From positions 1 to 5,219 of the forward strand of contig CANJNX010000095.1 of the NCBI GenBank assembly GCA_947475495.1: a stretch of DNA of 5,219 nucleotides, read 5' to 3'. Below the pieces are notes generated by a model. The model was not told the origin of the DNA and ran no database searches. It saw only the letters and a program-made list of their open reading frames with translations. Each line of letters opens with the position of its first letter. Positions within the stretch are counted from its first letter, which is position 1. Made by a program: the position numbers and the translations under genes. Shown piece by piece: positions 1 through 5,219 of the stretch. This stretch comes from Comamonadaceae bacterium. Lineage in GTDB: Bacteria > Pseudomonadota > Gammaproteobacteria > Burkholderiales > Burkholderiaceae_C.

Positions 1-152
1 AGTCCGATCTGGTCCATGAATCCGTCTACGCCATAACTAAAAAGCACCAAATAAAAACCATCACGCAGGTGGCCGTTGTAGTCCACCCATTCGGGCAAGA
101 CTTCACTTCGGTAGGTCACCAAGCCCGCAGGTTTTGAATTACGCATCGTCAT
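1..152 (-). CDS. cdhB: Hotdog-fold thioesterase, probable betainyl-CoA thioesterase (partial, N-terminus only)
   Basis: Only the first 50 codons are present; the gene runs off the left edge. The reading frame opens with ATG at 152 (or a second in-frame ATG at 146) and translates without a stop. Residues 20-32 read [13 protein letters not shown], the typical N-terminal signature of 4HBT hotdog thioesterases, where the Asp (D24) and the following Asn-Gly-His are the conserved active-site stretch. The downstream [18 protein letters not shown] fits the long central helix of the fold. It overlaps the end of the carnitine dehydrogenase gene by 14 nt (8 nt from the second ATG), so translation is probably coupled; no strong Shine-Dalgarno is visible. 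Known biology: the thioesterase next to carnitine dehydrogenase and BKACE hydrolyses betainyl-CoA to glycine betaine and CoA in the cytoplasm. The specific substrate here is inferred from neighbours; the fold assignment is firmer. Confidence 0.82.
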   Translation of the reverse strand, partial: MTMRNSKPAGLVTYRSEVLPEWVDYNGHLRDGFYLVLFSYGVDGFMDQIG

Positions 153-1104
153 CAATGCCATGTTTGGCTTTGGTGGCCTTGATCGCTGCTTGGACGGCCA
201 GCAGGCAATCATCGCGGTAGCGTTCTAAGTCGGCAATGCTGTGTTTTCCAAGCTGTTGTAGGGTGCCGTCAGACACGCTGTCGAGCAAGGCATCTGTTAG
301 TTCCGGCGCTTCGAGTTTGGTCCATGGAAGCTTCAAGGCCGGGCCAAACTGGGCCATGAAGTGGCGCATTCCAGCATCACCACCGGCCAAGGTGTAAATT
401 AAAAAACTGCCCATGAATGACCAGCGCATGCCAGCGCCAAAGCGAATGGCATCGTCAATTTCGCCCGTTGTAGCCACCCCGTCATTGACCAAGTGCAAGG
501 ACTCGCGCCACATCGCTTCTAACAAACGGTCTGCAATAAAACCTGGGACTTCTTTGCGCACATGCAAAGGCCGCATGCCCAGGCTGCGGTAGACCTGCAT
601 GGCCGCTTGCACCGCATCGGGGCTGGTGTTGACACCGCCGACCACTTCAACCAAAGGCAAAAGGTACACAGGGTTGAAGGGGTGACCTACCACGCAGCGT
701 TCAGGGTGCTGCGCTTTGGCATAAAACTCACTGGGCAACAAGCCCGAAGTGGAGGAGCCTATCAAGACATTGGGTCTTGCTGCAGCCGTGATTTTGGCGT
801 GCAAATCGATTTTCAATTCCAGCCGCTCTGGCGCACTTTCTTGAATAAAGTCGGCGTTCGCTACACACTCTTCAATCGTTGCCACAAAGCGCAGGCGCGA
901 TTGCGCTGCGCCTGGCTTGAGCCCCTGCGTCTCTAAGGCCCCCCAGGCTTTTTGAATGCGCGAGCGCAGTTGTGCCTCAGCCCCCGGGGCGGGATCCCAA
1001 GCGACCACGTCAAGCCCGTTGGCCAAGGCGCGTGCGACCCAGCCGCTGCCAATGACGCCGCTGCCCAAGGCTGCAAAGGTTTTGATATTGGTGATAAATG
1101 TCAT
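139..1104 (-). CDS. cdhA: L-carnitine 3-dehydrogenase (NAD-dependent)
   Basis: A 321-residue member of the 3-hydroxyacyl-CoA dehydrogenase superfamily, matching the usual length of stand-alone carnitine dehydrogenases (also called lcdH). It oxidises L-carnitine to 3-dehydrocarnitine with NAD+. Residues 10-22 hold the Rossmann glycine motif (G14-x-G16-x-x-G19), and D37 at the end of the second strand (AWDP) favours NAD over NADP. The SSTSG stretch lies at 117-121. [18 protein letters not shown] from residue 140 carries the catalytic His (H141) and its partner Glu (E153) typical of the superfamily. PGFIADRL at 187-194 starts the C-terminal helical domain. The chosen ATG lies 31 nt after the cdhC stop; the leader between them is pyrimidine-rich and has no Shine-Dalgarno. 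The neighbours, BKACE upstream and thioesterase overlapping downstream, make carnitine far more likely than a 3-hydroxyacyl-CoA substrate. Confidence 0.93.
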   Translation of the reverse strand: MTFITNIKTFAALGSGVIGSGWVARALANGLDVVAWDPAPGAEAQLRSRIQKAWGALETQGLKPGAAQSRLRFVATIEECVANADFIQESAPERLELKIDLHAKITAAARPNVLIGSSTSGLLPSEFYAKAQHPERCVVGHPFNPVYLLPLVEVVGGVNTSPDAVQAAMQVYRSLGMRPLHVRKEVPGFIADRLLEAMWRESLHLVNDGVATTGEIDDAIRFGAGMRWSFMGSFLIYTLAGGDAGMRHFMAQFGPALKLPWTKLEAPELTDALLDSVSDGTLQQLGKHSIADLERYRDDCLLAVQAAIKATKAKHGIDDDA

Positions 1105-1135
1105 GGTGATTTTCTAAAGGAGAGGAAGGGGGAAA

Positions 1136-2023
1136 TTAAGCGCGTTTTTTCAGGCCCATTTTTTCTCGGCCTTGGGCAGGAGTCATGGGTGTCGCACCCA
1201 TGCGGGTGATGATCTCCACCACCCGTTGCGTTAAGGAGCCGTTGCTTGCGGGCACCCCTTTATCGAGCCACAAATTGTCCTCCAAGCCCACGCGCACATT
1301 GCCGCCCAAAAGAATCGCTTGTGCAGCCATAGGCATTTGCGCGCGACCGATGCCAAAGCCCGACCACACGGCATCGGCGGGCAAGTTGTCGGCCATGGCT
1401 TTCATGGTGGTGGTGTCTGCAGGCGCTCCCCAGGGAATGCCAAGGCAGAGTTGGAACAAGGGGTCAACCAACAAGCCTTCTTTGATCATTTGCTTGGCAA
1501 ACCACAGGTGTCCGGTGTCAAAAATTTCCAACTCGGCTTTGACCCCCAACTCGGTAATGCGTTTTGCGCCTGCGCGCAAGGCTGCAGGGGTGGAAACATA
1601 AATCGTGTTGCCATCGCCAAAATTCAAGGTGCCACAGTCCAAGGTGCAAATTTCAGGCAACAGTTCTTCCACATGAATCAATCGAGCCAAAGGGCCAATT
1701 AAATCGGTCGAAGGGCCAAACTGCATGGGCGTCTCACCCGGGCCAATTTCAAGATCGCCGCCCATGCCTGCGGTCAGGTTCACGATGATGTCCACGCCTG
1801 AATCGCGGATGCGGTCCATGACTTCACGGTACAGCGCAGGATCCCGGCTGAATTTTCCGGTTTCAGGGTGGCGCACATGGCAGTGCACCACCGTGGCACC
1901 GGCCTTTGCCGCTTCTACGGCCGCCGCTGCAATTTGTTTGGGGGTCACTGGAATGGCGGGGTGTTTGTCCACGGTATCGCCAGCGCCCGTGAGCGCGCAG
2001 GTAATGATGATGTTGTGGTTCAT
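1136..2023 (-). CDS. cdhC: BKACE (DUF849) enzyme, probable 3-dehydrocarnitine cleavage enzyme / betainyl-CoA-forming
   Basis: A 295-residue beta-keto acid cleavage enzyme, a TIM barrel with a catalytic zinc. In the carnitine pathway this family transfers the betaine moiety of 3-dehydrocarnitine to CoA using acetyl-CoA, giving betainyl-CoA and acetoacetate. Visible features are the N-terminal strand [13 protein letters not shown] (residues 5-17), the zinc motif [10 protein letters not shown] with H47 and H49, the loop VNLTAGMGG (81-89), and VRVGLEDN (243-250). The last contains E248, the third zinc ligand, plus R244 and D249. These keep the spacing of R226/E230/D231 in the characterised Kce enzyme, with a constant offset of 18. 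The ATG overlaps the upstream aldolase-like gene's stop as ATGA, so translation is probably coupled. Substrate is inferred from the adjacent carnitine dehydrogenase and thioesterase; the family itself is certain. Confidence 0.93.
   Translation of the reverse strand: MNHNIIITCALTGAGDTVDKHPAIPVTPKQIAAAAVEAAKAGATVVHCHVRHPETGKFSRDPALYREVMDRIRDSGVDIIVNLTAGMGGDLEIGPGETPMQFGPSTDLIGPLARLIHVEELLPEICTLDCGTLNFGDGNTIYVSTPAALRAGAKRITELGVKAELEIFDTGHLWFAKQMIKEGLLVDPLFQLCLGIPWGAPADTTTMKAMADNLPADAVWSGFGIGRAQMPMAAQAILLGGNVRVGLEDNLWLDKGVPASNGSLTQRVVEIITRMGATPMTPAQGREKMGLKKRA
1184..1202. repeat. Perfect 8-bp inverted repeat inside the 3' end of cdhC
   Basis: CATGGGTG, then TCG, then CACCCATG form a perfect 8-bp stem with a 3-nt loop. 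It encodes MGATPM near residues 275-280 of the BKACE enzyme. A further CGGGTG (1203-1208) and CACCCG (1220-1225) pair lies next to it, so alternative hairpins are possible. There is no T-run on either side, so it is not an intrinsic terminator. Confidence 0.5.
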
Positions 2024-2763
2024 TTTTTATAGTCCATTTCTTCAAGGTCAAGGATTTGTTTAAGGGCATTGAAATGCAGCTCTGAAAATGCAGTGGGGTA
2101 GTCGTTCCACTGCGCACACGCCAAGGAGGCCAAAGGTTCAGGAATGAGCGCCAAGGGCCGGCCAGTAGACAACGCCAAAACTTGAAGCTTGGCGGCTTTT
2201 TCTAAGTAATACAAGGTGTCCAAGGCCTGGGCCACCGTCGGCCCCACCACGAGGACACCGTGGTTGCCCATGAACAAAACGTTTTTGCCGCCTTGCATCA
2301 AGCCTGCAACCCGCGCGCCTTCTGATGCTTCTAAAGCCATTCCGGCATAGTCTCTGTCGTAGGCGATGCGCTGGTGGAATCGGCAGGCGTTTTGGTCCAA
2401 CATCAAAAATTCAAAGTCTTTCAAGCAACACAAAGCCGTGGCATAAGGCATGTGGGTGTGCAAGATGCAACGCGCATGGGGTAGCTGTTGGTGCAATACG
2501 GCATGCAAATGCCAGGCCGTTGGATCTGGAGCGTTCGCGGCTTGATCGACAGCGGCATCCGCACTGTTGAGTAAAAGCAAGTCGCTGGCTTGGATCCGCG
2601 AAAAATGGCTGCCTTGGGGGTTGAGTAAAAACTGCCGGCCATCGCTTGATACCGCCACACTGAAATGGTTGGCGATCGACTCATGCATATCCCAGCGCGC
2701 AGCCCAGCGAAACGCAGCAGCGAGGTCTATGCGGGCTTGGGGTTCATTGATTAAAAATGTCAT
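2020..2763 (-). CDS. Class II aldolase/adducin-family protein, function unknown, first gene of the carnitine operon
   Basis: A 247-residue protein of the class II aldolase/adducin fold. The metal-binding motif [10 protein letters not shown] has H102 and H104, and NHG at 167-169 gives the third histidine (H168), so a divalent metal is probably bound. In L-fuculose-phosphate aldolase the catalytic Glu73 sits 19 residues before the first metal histidine; here that position is Ala83 (in PTAWHLH, 81-87). Retro-aldol chemistry of the standard type is therefore unlikely. The protein resembles the broad group annotated only as class II aldolase/adducin. Start: ATG at 2763 fits the family N-terminus ([22 protein letters not shown] at 14-35, shown here in two overlapping helices); only a weak GAAAG precedes it. 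Its stop overlaps the cdhC start by 4 nt, so it belongs to the same transcript. It could act on a carnitine-derived intermediate, but nothing in the sequence shows which. Confidence 0.88.
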   Translation of the reverse strand: MTFLINEPQARIDLAAAFRWAARWDMHESIANHFSVAVSSDGRQFLLNPQGSHFSRIQASDLLLLNSADAAVDQAANAPDPTAWHLHAVLHQQLPHARCILHTHMPYATALCCLKDFEFLMLDQNACRFHQRIAYDRDYAGMALEASEGARVAGLMQGGKNVLFMGNHGVLVVGPTVAQALDTLYYLEKAAKLQVLALSTGRPLALIPEPLASLACAQWNDYPTAFSELHFNALKQILDLEEMDYKK

Positions 2764-2782
2764 CGTGCGGCTTTCAATCGTG

Positions 2783-2798
2783 TTGGCACTTTAGCTGC
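2783..2798 (+). promoter_or_regulatory. Candidate sigma-54 (RpoN) -24/-12 promoter
   Basis: TTGGCAC followed by five bases and CTGC. The -24 GG (2785-2786) and -12 GC (2797-2798) are separated by exactly 10 bp, as sigma-54 requires, and the -24 half is a full match to the consensus TTGGCAC; the -12 half has C for T in TTGC. It points toward the MFS transporter, with transcription expected to begin about 12 bp downstream near 2810, leaving a leader of about 165 nt before the GTG start at 2977. Consensus matching by eye only; no binding site for an enhancer-binding protein was identified. Confidence 0.4.
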
Positions 2799-2821
2799 GC
2801 TCCCGGGGAAGCTGTCGGTTA

Positions 2822-2837
2822 AATACGACTATGTATT
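2822..2837. promoter_or_regulatory. Imperfect palindrome AATAC-N6-GTATT, candidate operator
   Basis: Five-base arms AATAC and GTATT flank a six-base centre (GACTAT), giving a 16-bp dyad. It overlaps the left copy of the direct repeat and lies between the likely promoters of the two divergent operons. Size and position suit a dimeric repressor or activator site, but short AT-rich dyads also arise by chance. Confidence 0.25.
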
Positions 2838-2855
2838 GACATTTTGCGACTATTT
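2824..2855. repeat. Direct repeat with 21-bp period, candidate AraC-type operator
   Basis: CGACTAT occurs at 2826-2832 and again at 2847-2853, exactly 21 bp (two helical turns) apart. Flanking bases extend the shared pattern to T-R-CGACTAT-K-T. Two same-orientation half-sites 21 bp apart are the classic geometry of AraC-family operators (for example araI1/araI2), and known carnitine and betaine regulators of Pseudomonas (CdhR, GbdR) are AraC-family proteins. The nearer copy lies about 60 bp upstream of the aldolase-like gene start, a suitable activator position for the carnitine operon. The repeat is seen directly; the regulator is inferred. Confidence 0.4.
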
Positions 2856-2962
2856 GAAAATGGCTTTGCGCACCCCTGTCCCACAGAGCTTGCCCAGGCT
2901 GCTGCGAAATGTATGTCACCATCCGGGGTATGCGACGGTCCACCGCCGCGACCTATCTATCC

Positions 2963-2968
2963 GTGGGA
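2963..2968 (+). promoter_or_regulatory. Ribosome binding site deciding the GTG start of the MFS gene
   Basis: GTGGGA ends 8 nt before the GTG at 2977. Neither the ATG at 2989 nor upstream in-frame candidates (TTG 2836, ATG 2860) has a comparable purine-rich element at suitable spacing, so this site favours initiation at 2977. Confidence 0.45.
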
Positions 2969-2976
2969 ATGACTCT

Positions 2977-4242
2977 GTGAATAAATTAATGTGGCCTTTG
3001 GCCTCGCTCTTGAGCGGAGTCAGCATGCTCGTTGTGGGCGTTGCCTTGCTCACCGTTGCGATTGGGGCGCAAGCCGGTTCGGCCAAGTATTCGGCCCTGG
3101 TCACGGGCATCATCATGTCGGCCTACTTTGCCGGATTTGTTTATGGGACATACGCTTGTCCTACCCTGATTCGCAAGGTGGGTTACATCCGCGCTTTTGC
3201 GGTGATGGCGTCAGTGGCTTCTGCCTTACCGGTCTTGCATGCTTTGTGGACCAACCCCTGGTTTTGGGGGGTGTTGCGATTTGTAACTGGGCTTTGCATT
3301 GTGGGTTTGTACATGGTGATAGAGAGCTGGCTCAATGTGGTTGCCAGCAGCGAAAGCCGAGGAAAAGTATTTGCAGCTTATATGGCGGTCAGCGGCGTTT
3401 CCACGGCGATCGGGCAGTGGCTTATTTTGGCAAGTGACCGCTATGGCTTTGTTCCATTTGCCTTGGTCTCGATTCTTTTTTCTTTCGCGCTGATCCCCAC
3501 CACGCTGACCACCATCCGCGAGCCGCAACCCACCAATGCGCCGTCCATGAGCTTGGTGCGCTTGTTTGTTATTTCGCCGATCGGCGCCATTGCAGCCATG
3601 GGCTCGGGCCTGCTCAACGGAACGTTTTTTAGCTTGGGCTACGTGTTTGGAACCGGCGTGGGATTTAGCGACAGCCGAACCGCCACCTTCATGGCGGTCA
3701 CAATTTTGAGTGGCGCGGCCTTTCAGTGGCCTGTGGGGCATTTATCGGACCGGTACGACCGGCGTTGGCTGTTGTTTTGGATTTGTGTGGTCACCGCAGG
3801 ACTGGCCGGCGTCGGGTTTTATTTGGCCCGCGAATACGAAAATTTATTGATTTTTCTCGGAGTGTTGTACGGCGGATTGTCGTTTGCCGTTTATGGACTC
3901 AGCGTCGCCCACACCAATGATTTGATCGAACCTTCCAAAGTGCTGGAGACGACGGGTGGCTTGTTGCTGCTCTATGGCATTGGCGCGACCGTGGGCCCCA
4001 CCTTGGCCGGGGGTTTGATGGACTTCATGGGCCCCGAGGGCTTGATGTTGTTTTTCTCCATTGTCTTGTCCTTGCTTGCGGTTGCGGTATGGCGATTTGC
4101 GTCCAAGCAAAAACACAGCCAAGCGCCGCCAGTGCACCGGGCCGACTATGTGATGATGGATGCGAGTTCGCAAGCGGTGCTGCAAATGGACCCGCGCAGT
4201 GAACAAGAAAATTTTGATTTTGATCCCCCTGCGAAGCAGTAA
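2977..4242 (+). CDS. MFS transporter, YcaD-like, substrate unknown
   Basis: A 421-residue major facilitator superfamily protein with about 12 hydrophobic segments (roughly 7-29, 41-60, 73-91, 95-117, 131-153, 158-178, 196-218, 236-253, 264-283, 289-310, 327-347 and 354-373). MFS motif A is degenerate between TM2 and TM3 (CPTLIRKVGYIRAF, 61-74) and clearer between TM8 and TM9 (GHLSDRYDRR, 254-263). LYMVIESWLN at 111-120, followed by SSESRGKVFAAYM, is typical of the YcaD-like branch. A cytoplasmic, polar and acidic C-terminal tail of about 45 residues contains LQMDPR, also common in that branch. The frame is open upstream to TTG 2836, but that extension (rich in Arg, His and Pro) does not look like transporter sequence; GTG 2977 has an RBS, and ATG 2989 is the alternative. 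Opposite the carnitine operon it might carry a related quaternary amine, but known carnitine/betaine importers are mostly BCCT or ABC systems. Confidence 0.88.
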   Translation: MNKLMWPLASLLSGVSMLVVGVALLTVAIGAQAGSAKYSALVTGIIMSAYFAGFVYGTYACPTLIRKVGYIRAFAVMASVASALPVLHALWTNPWFWGVLRFVTGLCIVGLYMVIESWLNVVASSESRGKVFAAYMAVSGVSTAIGQWLILASDRYGFVPFALVSILFSFALIPTTLTTIREPQPTNAPSMSLVRLFVISPIGAIAAMGSGLLNGTFFSLGYVFGTGVGFSDSRTATFMAVTILSGAAFQWPVGHLSDRYDRRWLLFWICVVTAGLAGVGFYLAREYENLLIFLGVLYGGLSFAVYGLSVAHTNDLIEPSKVLETTGGLLLLYGIGATVGPTLAGGLMDFMGPEGLMLFFSIVLSLLAVAVWRFASKQKHSQAPPVHRADYVMMDASSQAVLQMDPRSEQENFDFDPPAKQ

Positions 4243-4272
4243 ACACGATAAGCACCCACCTGAAAATTTAAG

Positions 4273-4848
4273 ATGCAAAACGTTGCCTTTACCCAGATGA
4301 AAGATGGAACCACCGAGGAATATCTTTTTCTGCAAGAACTCGAACACCAATACATCCTCGCGTTGCCCGACCGTTTGATGGAATCTCTGCGGGGTCTGGG
4401 TACCTCCTTGCAAGGCTACCAAATCAGTCGGCTGGAGCATTCACTGCAAAGTGCAACGCGTGCACAGGCCGATGGCGCTGACGTGGACATGGTGGTGGGC
4501 GCTTTGCTTCACGATATTGGCGACGTGTTGGCCCCAGAAAACCACTCCCAAATGGCAGCAGCCATTCTTCGCCCTTATGTGCGCGCCGAGGTCACCTGGG
4601 TGATTGAAATGCATGGCCTCTTTCAAATGGAGTACTACGCCCATCACTTTGGCAAAGACCCGCATGCTTACTTGGCTTACAAAGACCACCCTTGGTTTGC
4701 CGCATGCCATCATTTTTGTGCCTGCTATGACCAAGCTGCTTTTGACCCGAACTACCCCACACAAACGCTGGAATACTTTGAACCCCTGCTGCGCGCGGTC
4801 TTCAGCAGAAAAGCGTTTGACCCCGCAGTGATCCAAGCCGCGGCGTAA
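4273..4848 (+). CDS. HD-domain protein, putative PhnZ/TmpB-like mixed-valent di-iron oxygenase
   Basis: A 191-residue all-helical HD-domain protein of the type catalogued as predicted HD phosphohydrolase (COG4341). The metal ligands of the di-iron HD oxygenases are all present in order: H56 (RLEHSLQ), H80 and D81 (LLHDIGD), H91 (ENHSQ), H114 (EMHG) and D153 (CYDQ). Known members of that group are PhnZ (2-amino-1-hydroxyethylphosphonate), TmpB (hydroxylated trimethylammonio-ethylphosphonate, giving glycine betaine and phosphate) and myo-inositol oxygenase. Family position is clear, but substrate is not; a simple phosphohydrolase role cannot be excluded. The N-terminus FTQMKDGT at 6-13 followed by a helix is typical for this subgroup, which supports ATG 4273 over the later Met9. 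The gap to the MFS gene is 30 nt with a weak RBS and no terminator, so the two are probably co-transcribed. Confidence 0.85.
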   Translation: MQNVAFTQMKDGTTEEYLFLQELEHQYILALPDRLMESLRGLGTSLQGYQISRLEHSLQSATRAQADGADVDMVVGALLHDIGDVLAPENHSQMAAAILRPYVRAEVTWVIEMHGLFQMEYYAHHFGKDPHAYLAYKDHPWFAACHHFCACYDQAAFDPNYPTQTLEYFEPLLRAVFSRKAFDPAVIQAAA

Positions 4849-4856
4849 ATCACACA

Positions 4857-5219
4857 ATGCCATTGCGGTCTTTGCGGGTACTGCCCATGTCTGCGCCATG
4901 GCGAAGTGCCATCGCCATGCTCGCGGGCGTGGCTTTTTTCTCGGTGATGGATGCCACACTGAAAACCCTCTCGGCTTTTTACCCAGCAATGCAAGTGGCC
5001 GCTTTGCGGGGTTTGGCTGCGCTGCCCATGGTGGTGGTCTACACCGCTTGGCGGGTTCCGCTCGCGCAATTGTTTCAGGTTCAATGGCGACTGCACTTGT
5101 TGCGCTGCGTTCTCAATGTCGCCACACTTTGGCTTTTTGCCTATGGCATTGGCCAATTGGCGCTGGCTCAGGCCTACACCATATTCTTTATTTCTCCGCT
5201 GCTAGTGACCGCTTTGGCG
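4857..5219 (+). CDS. EamA/DMT-family transporter (partial, N-terminus)
   Basis: The last 363 bases form an uninterrupted frame of 121 codons that runs off the right edge. It encodes a hydrophobic protein with a first transmembrane segment around residues 18-33. MDATLKTLSAFYPAMQVAALRG follows at 31-52 (shown only as the boundary of TM1/TM2; the conserved points are D32, K36, P43 and R51), and the stretch 85-121 contains LALAQAYTIFFISPLLVTAL. The pattern of D..K, then P..Q....R, then the ISPLLV segment, is characteristic of 10-TM EamA/RhaT drug-metabolite exporters. ATG 4857 lies 8 nt after the HD-gene stop; ATG 4887 (Met11) is an alternative and neither has a strong Shine-Dalgarno. Tight spacing places it in the MFS/HD operon. 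The transported compound cannot be told from the sequence. Confidence 0.88.
   Translation, partial: MPLRSLRVLPMSAPWRSAIAMLAGVAFFSVMDATLKTLSAFYPAMQVAALRGLAALPMVVVYTAWRVPLAQLFQVQWRLHLLRCVLNVATLWLFAYGIGQLALAQAYTIFFISPLLVTALA

Larger units (their letters stand above)
2764..2976. promoter_or_regulatory. Divergent intergenic control region between the carnitine operon and the transporter operon
   Basis: This is 213 bp without a convincing gene. It separates the minus-strand carnitine operon from the plus-strand MFS/HD/EamA group and must hold promoters for both. Visible elements are a sigma-54-like box (2783-2798), a direct repeat with 21-bp period (2826-2832 and 2847-2853) and a palindrome (2822-2837). 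A possible minus-strand sigma-70 promoter is CCGACA (plus strand 2813-2818) with TAAAGT (2788-2793), but the 19-bp spacer and 4/6 matches make it weak. The stretch 2860-2960 shows nothing I can name. The plus-strand reading frame of the MFS gene stays open back to 2836, but that extension looks non-coding (see start choice of the MFS gene). Confidence 0.75.

Noticed and set aside
562..936. 124-codon plus-strand frame opposite cdhA
   Set aside because: It is antisense to a well-conserved dehydrogenase, has no recognisable domain or ribosome site, and is best explained as a shadow of codon bias.
1116..1122. Strong AAAGGAG Shine-Dalgarno-like sequence on the plus strand
   Set aside because: No plus-strand start codon follows at usable spacing; it is the complement of the pyrimidine leader of cdhA.
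1184..1202. Inverted repeat as an intrinsic terminator
   Set aside because: No T-tract follows on either strand, and it lies within conserved cdhC coding sequence upstream of co-oriented genes.
2836..2864. Perfect TTGACA (2836-2841) as a plus-strand sigma-70 -35 box
   Set aside because: At 16-18 bp downstream there is only GC-containing sequence (around AATGGC), not a credible -10; the nearest GAAAAT is only 14 bp away.
2836..2976. Upstream extension of the MFS reading frame to TTG 2836 (47 extra residues)
   Set aside because: The extra residues are rich in Arg, His and Pro, do not resemble the family N-terminus, and would cover the regulatory repeats; GTG 2977 has a fitting ribosome site.
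3226..3741. 171-codon minus-strand frame opposite the MFS gene
   Set aside because: The translation is rich in Arg, His, Gln and Asn with no domain, as expected for the reverse complement of a transporter gene.
4243..4272. Terminator or promoter between the MFS and HD genes
   Set aside because: The 30-bp gap contains no inverted repeat or recognisable -35/-10 pair.
3844..4440. 198-codon minus-strand frame across the MFS/HD junction
   Set aside because: It spans the boundary of two clear plus-strand genes and shows low-complexity, His/Gln-rich composition without motifs.

Overview
The window (about 5.2 kb, GC a little above 50%) looks like a chromosomal segment of a proteobacterium. Protein style and codon use suggest a betaproteobacterium, perhaps a freshwater Comamonadaceae/Burkholderiales relative, but no phylogenetic marker is present and this is an impression only. 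Six protein-coding genes are visible, in two divergent groups separated by a 213-bp intergenic region. I saw no tRNA, rRNA, insertion sequence, CRISPR array or clear intrinsic terminator.

The left group (minus strand, read from 2763 down to the left edge) is a tightly packed four-gene operon. The order is a class II aldolase/adducin-family protein, a BKACE (DUF849) dehydrocarnitine-cleavage enzyme (cdhC), L-carnitine 3-dehydrogenase (cdhA), and the N-terminus of a hotdog-fold thioesterase (cdhB) cut by the window edge. The last three match the aerobic carnitine route: L-carnitine is oxidised to 3-dehydrocarnitine, cleaved with acetyl-CoA to betainyl-CoA plus acetoacetate, and hydrolysed to glycine betaine plus CoA. 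Junctions are a 4-nt overlap (aldolase/cdhC), a 31-nt gap (cdhC/cdhA) and an 8- or 14-nt overlap (cdhA/cdhB). The role of the aldolase-like protein is unknown, and it lacks the glutamate used by true class II aldolases.

The right group (plus strand, 2977 to the right edge) is an MFS transporter of the YcaD-like type, an HD-domain protein with all six ligands of a di-iron HD oxygenase (PhnZ/TmpB/MIOX-like), and the first 121 codons of an EamA/DMT transporter. The gaps of 30 and 8 nt imply co-transcription.

The intergenic region between the groups (2764-2976) is the most information-dense non-coding part. It holds a good sigma-54-type -24/-12 match on the plus strand, a 7-bp direct repeat with an exact 21-bp period (the geometry of AraC-family operators), and an overlapping 5+5 bp palindrome. 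This suggests that one regulator may control both groups, but no regulator gene lies in the window.

The best candidates for undescribed biology are the aldolase-like protein embedded in the carnitine operon and the HD-type putative di-iron oxygenase next to it. A related enzyme, TmpB, makes glycine betaine, which is the product of the carnitine route.
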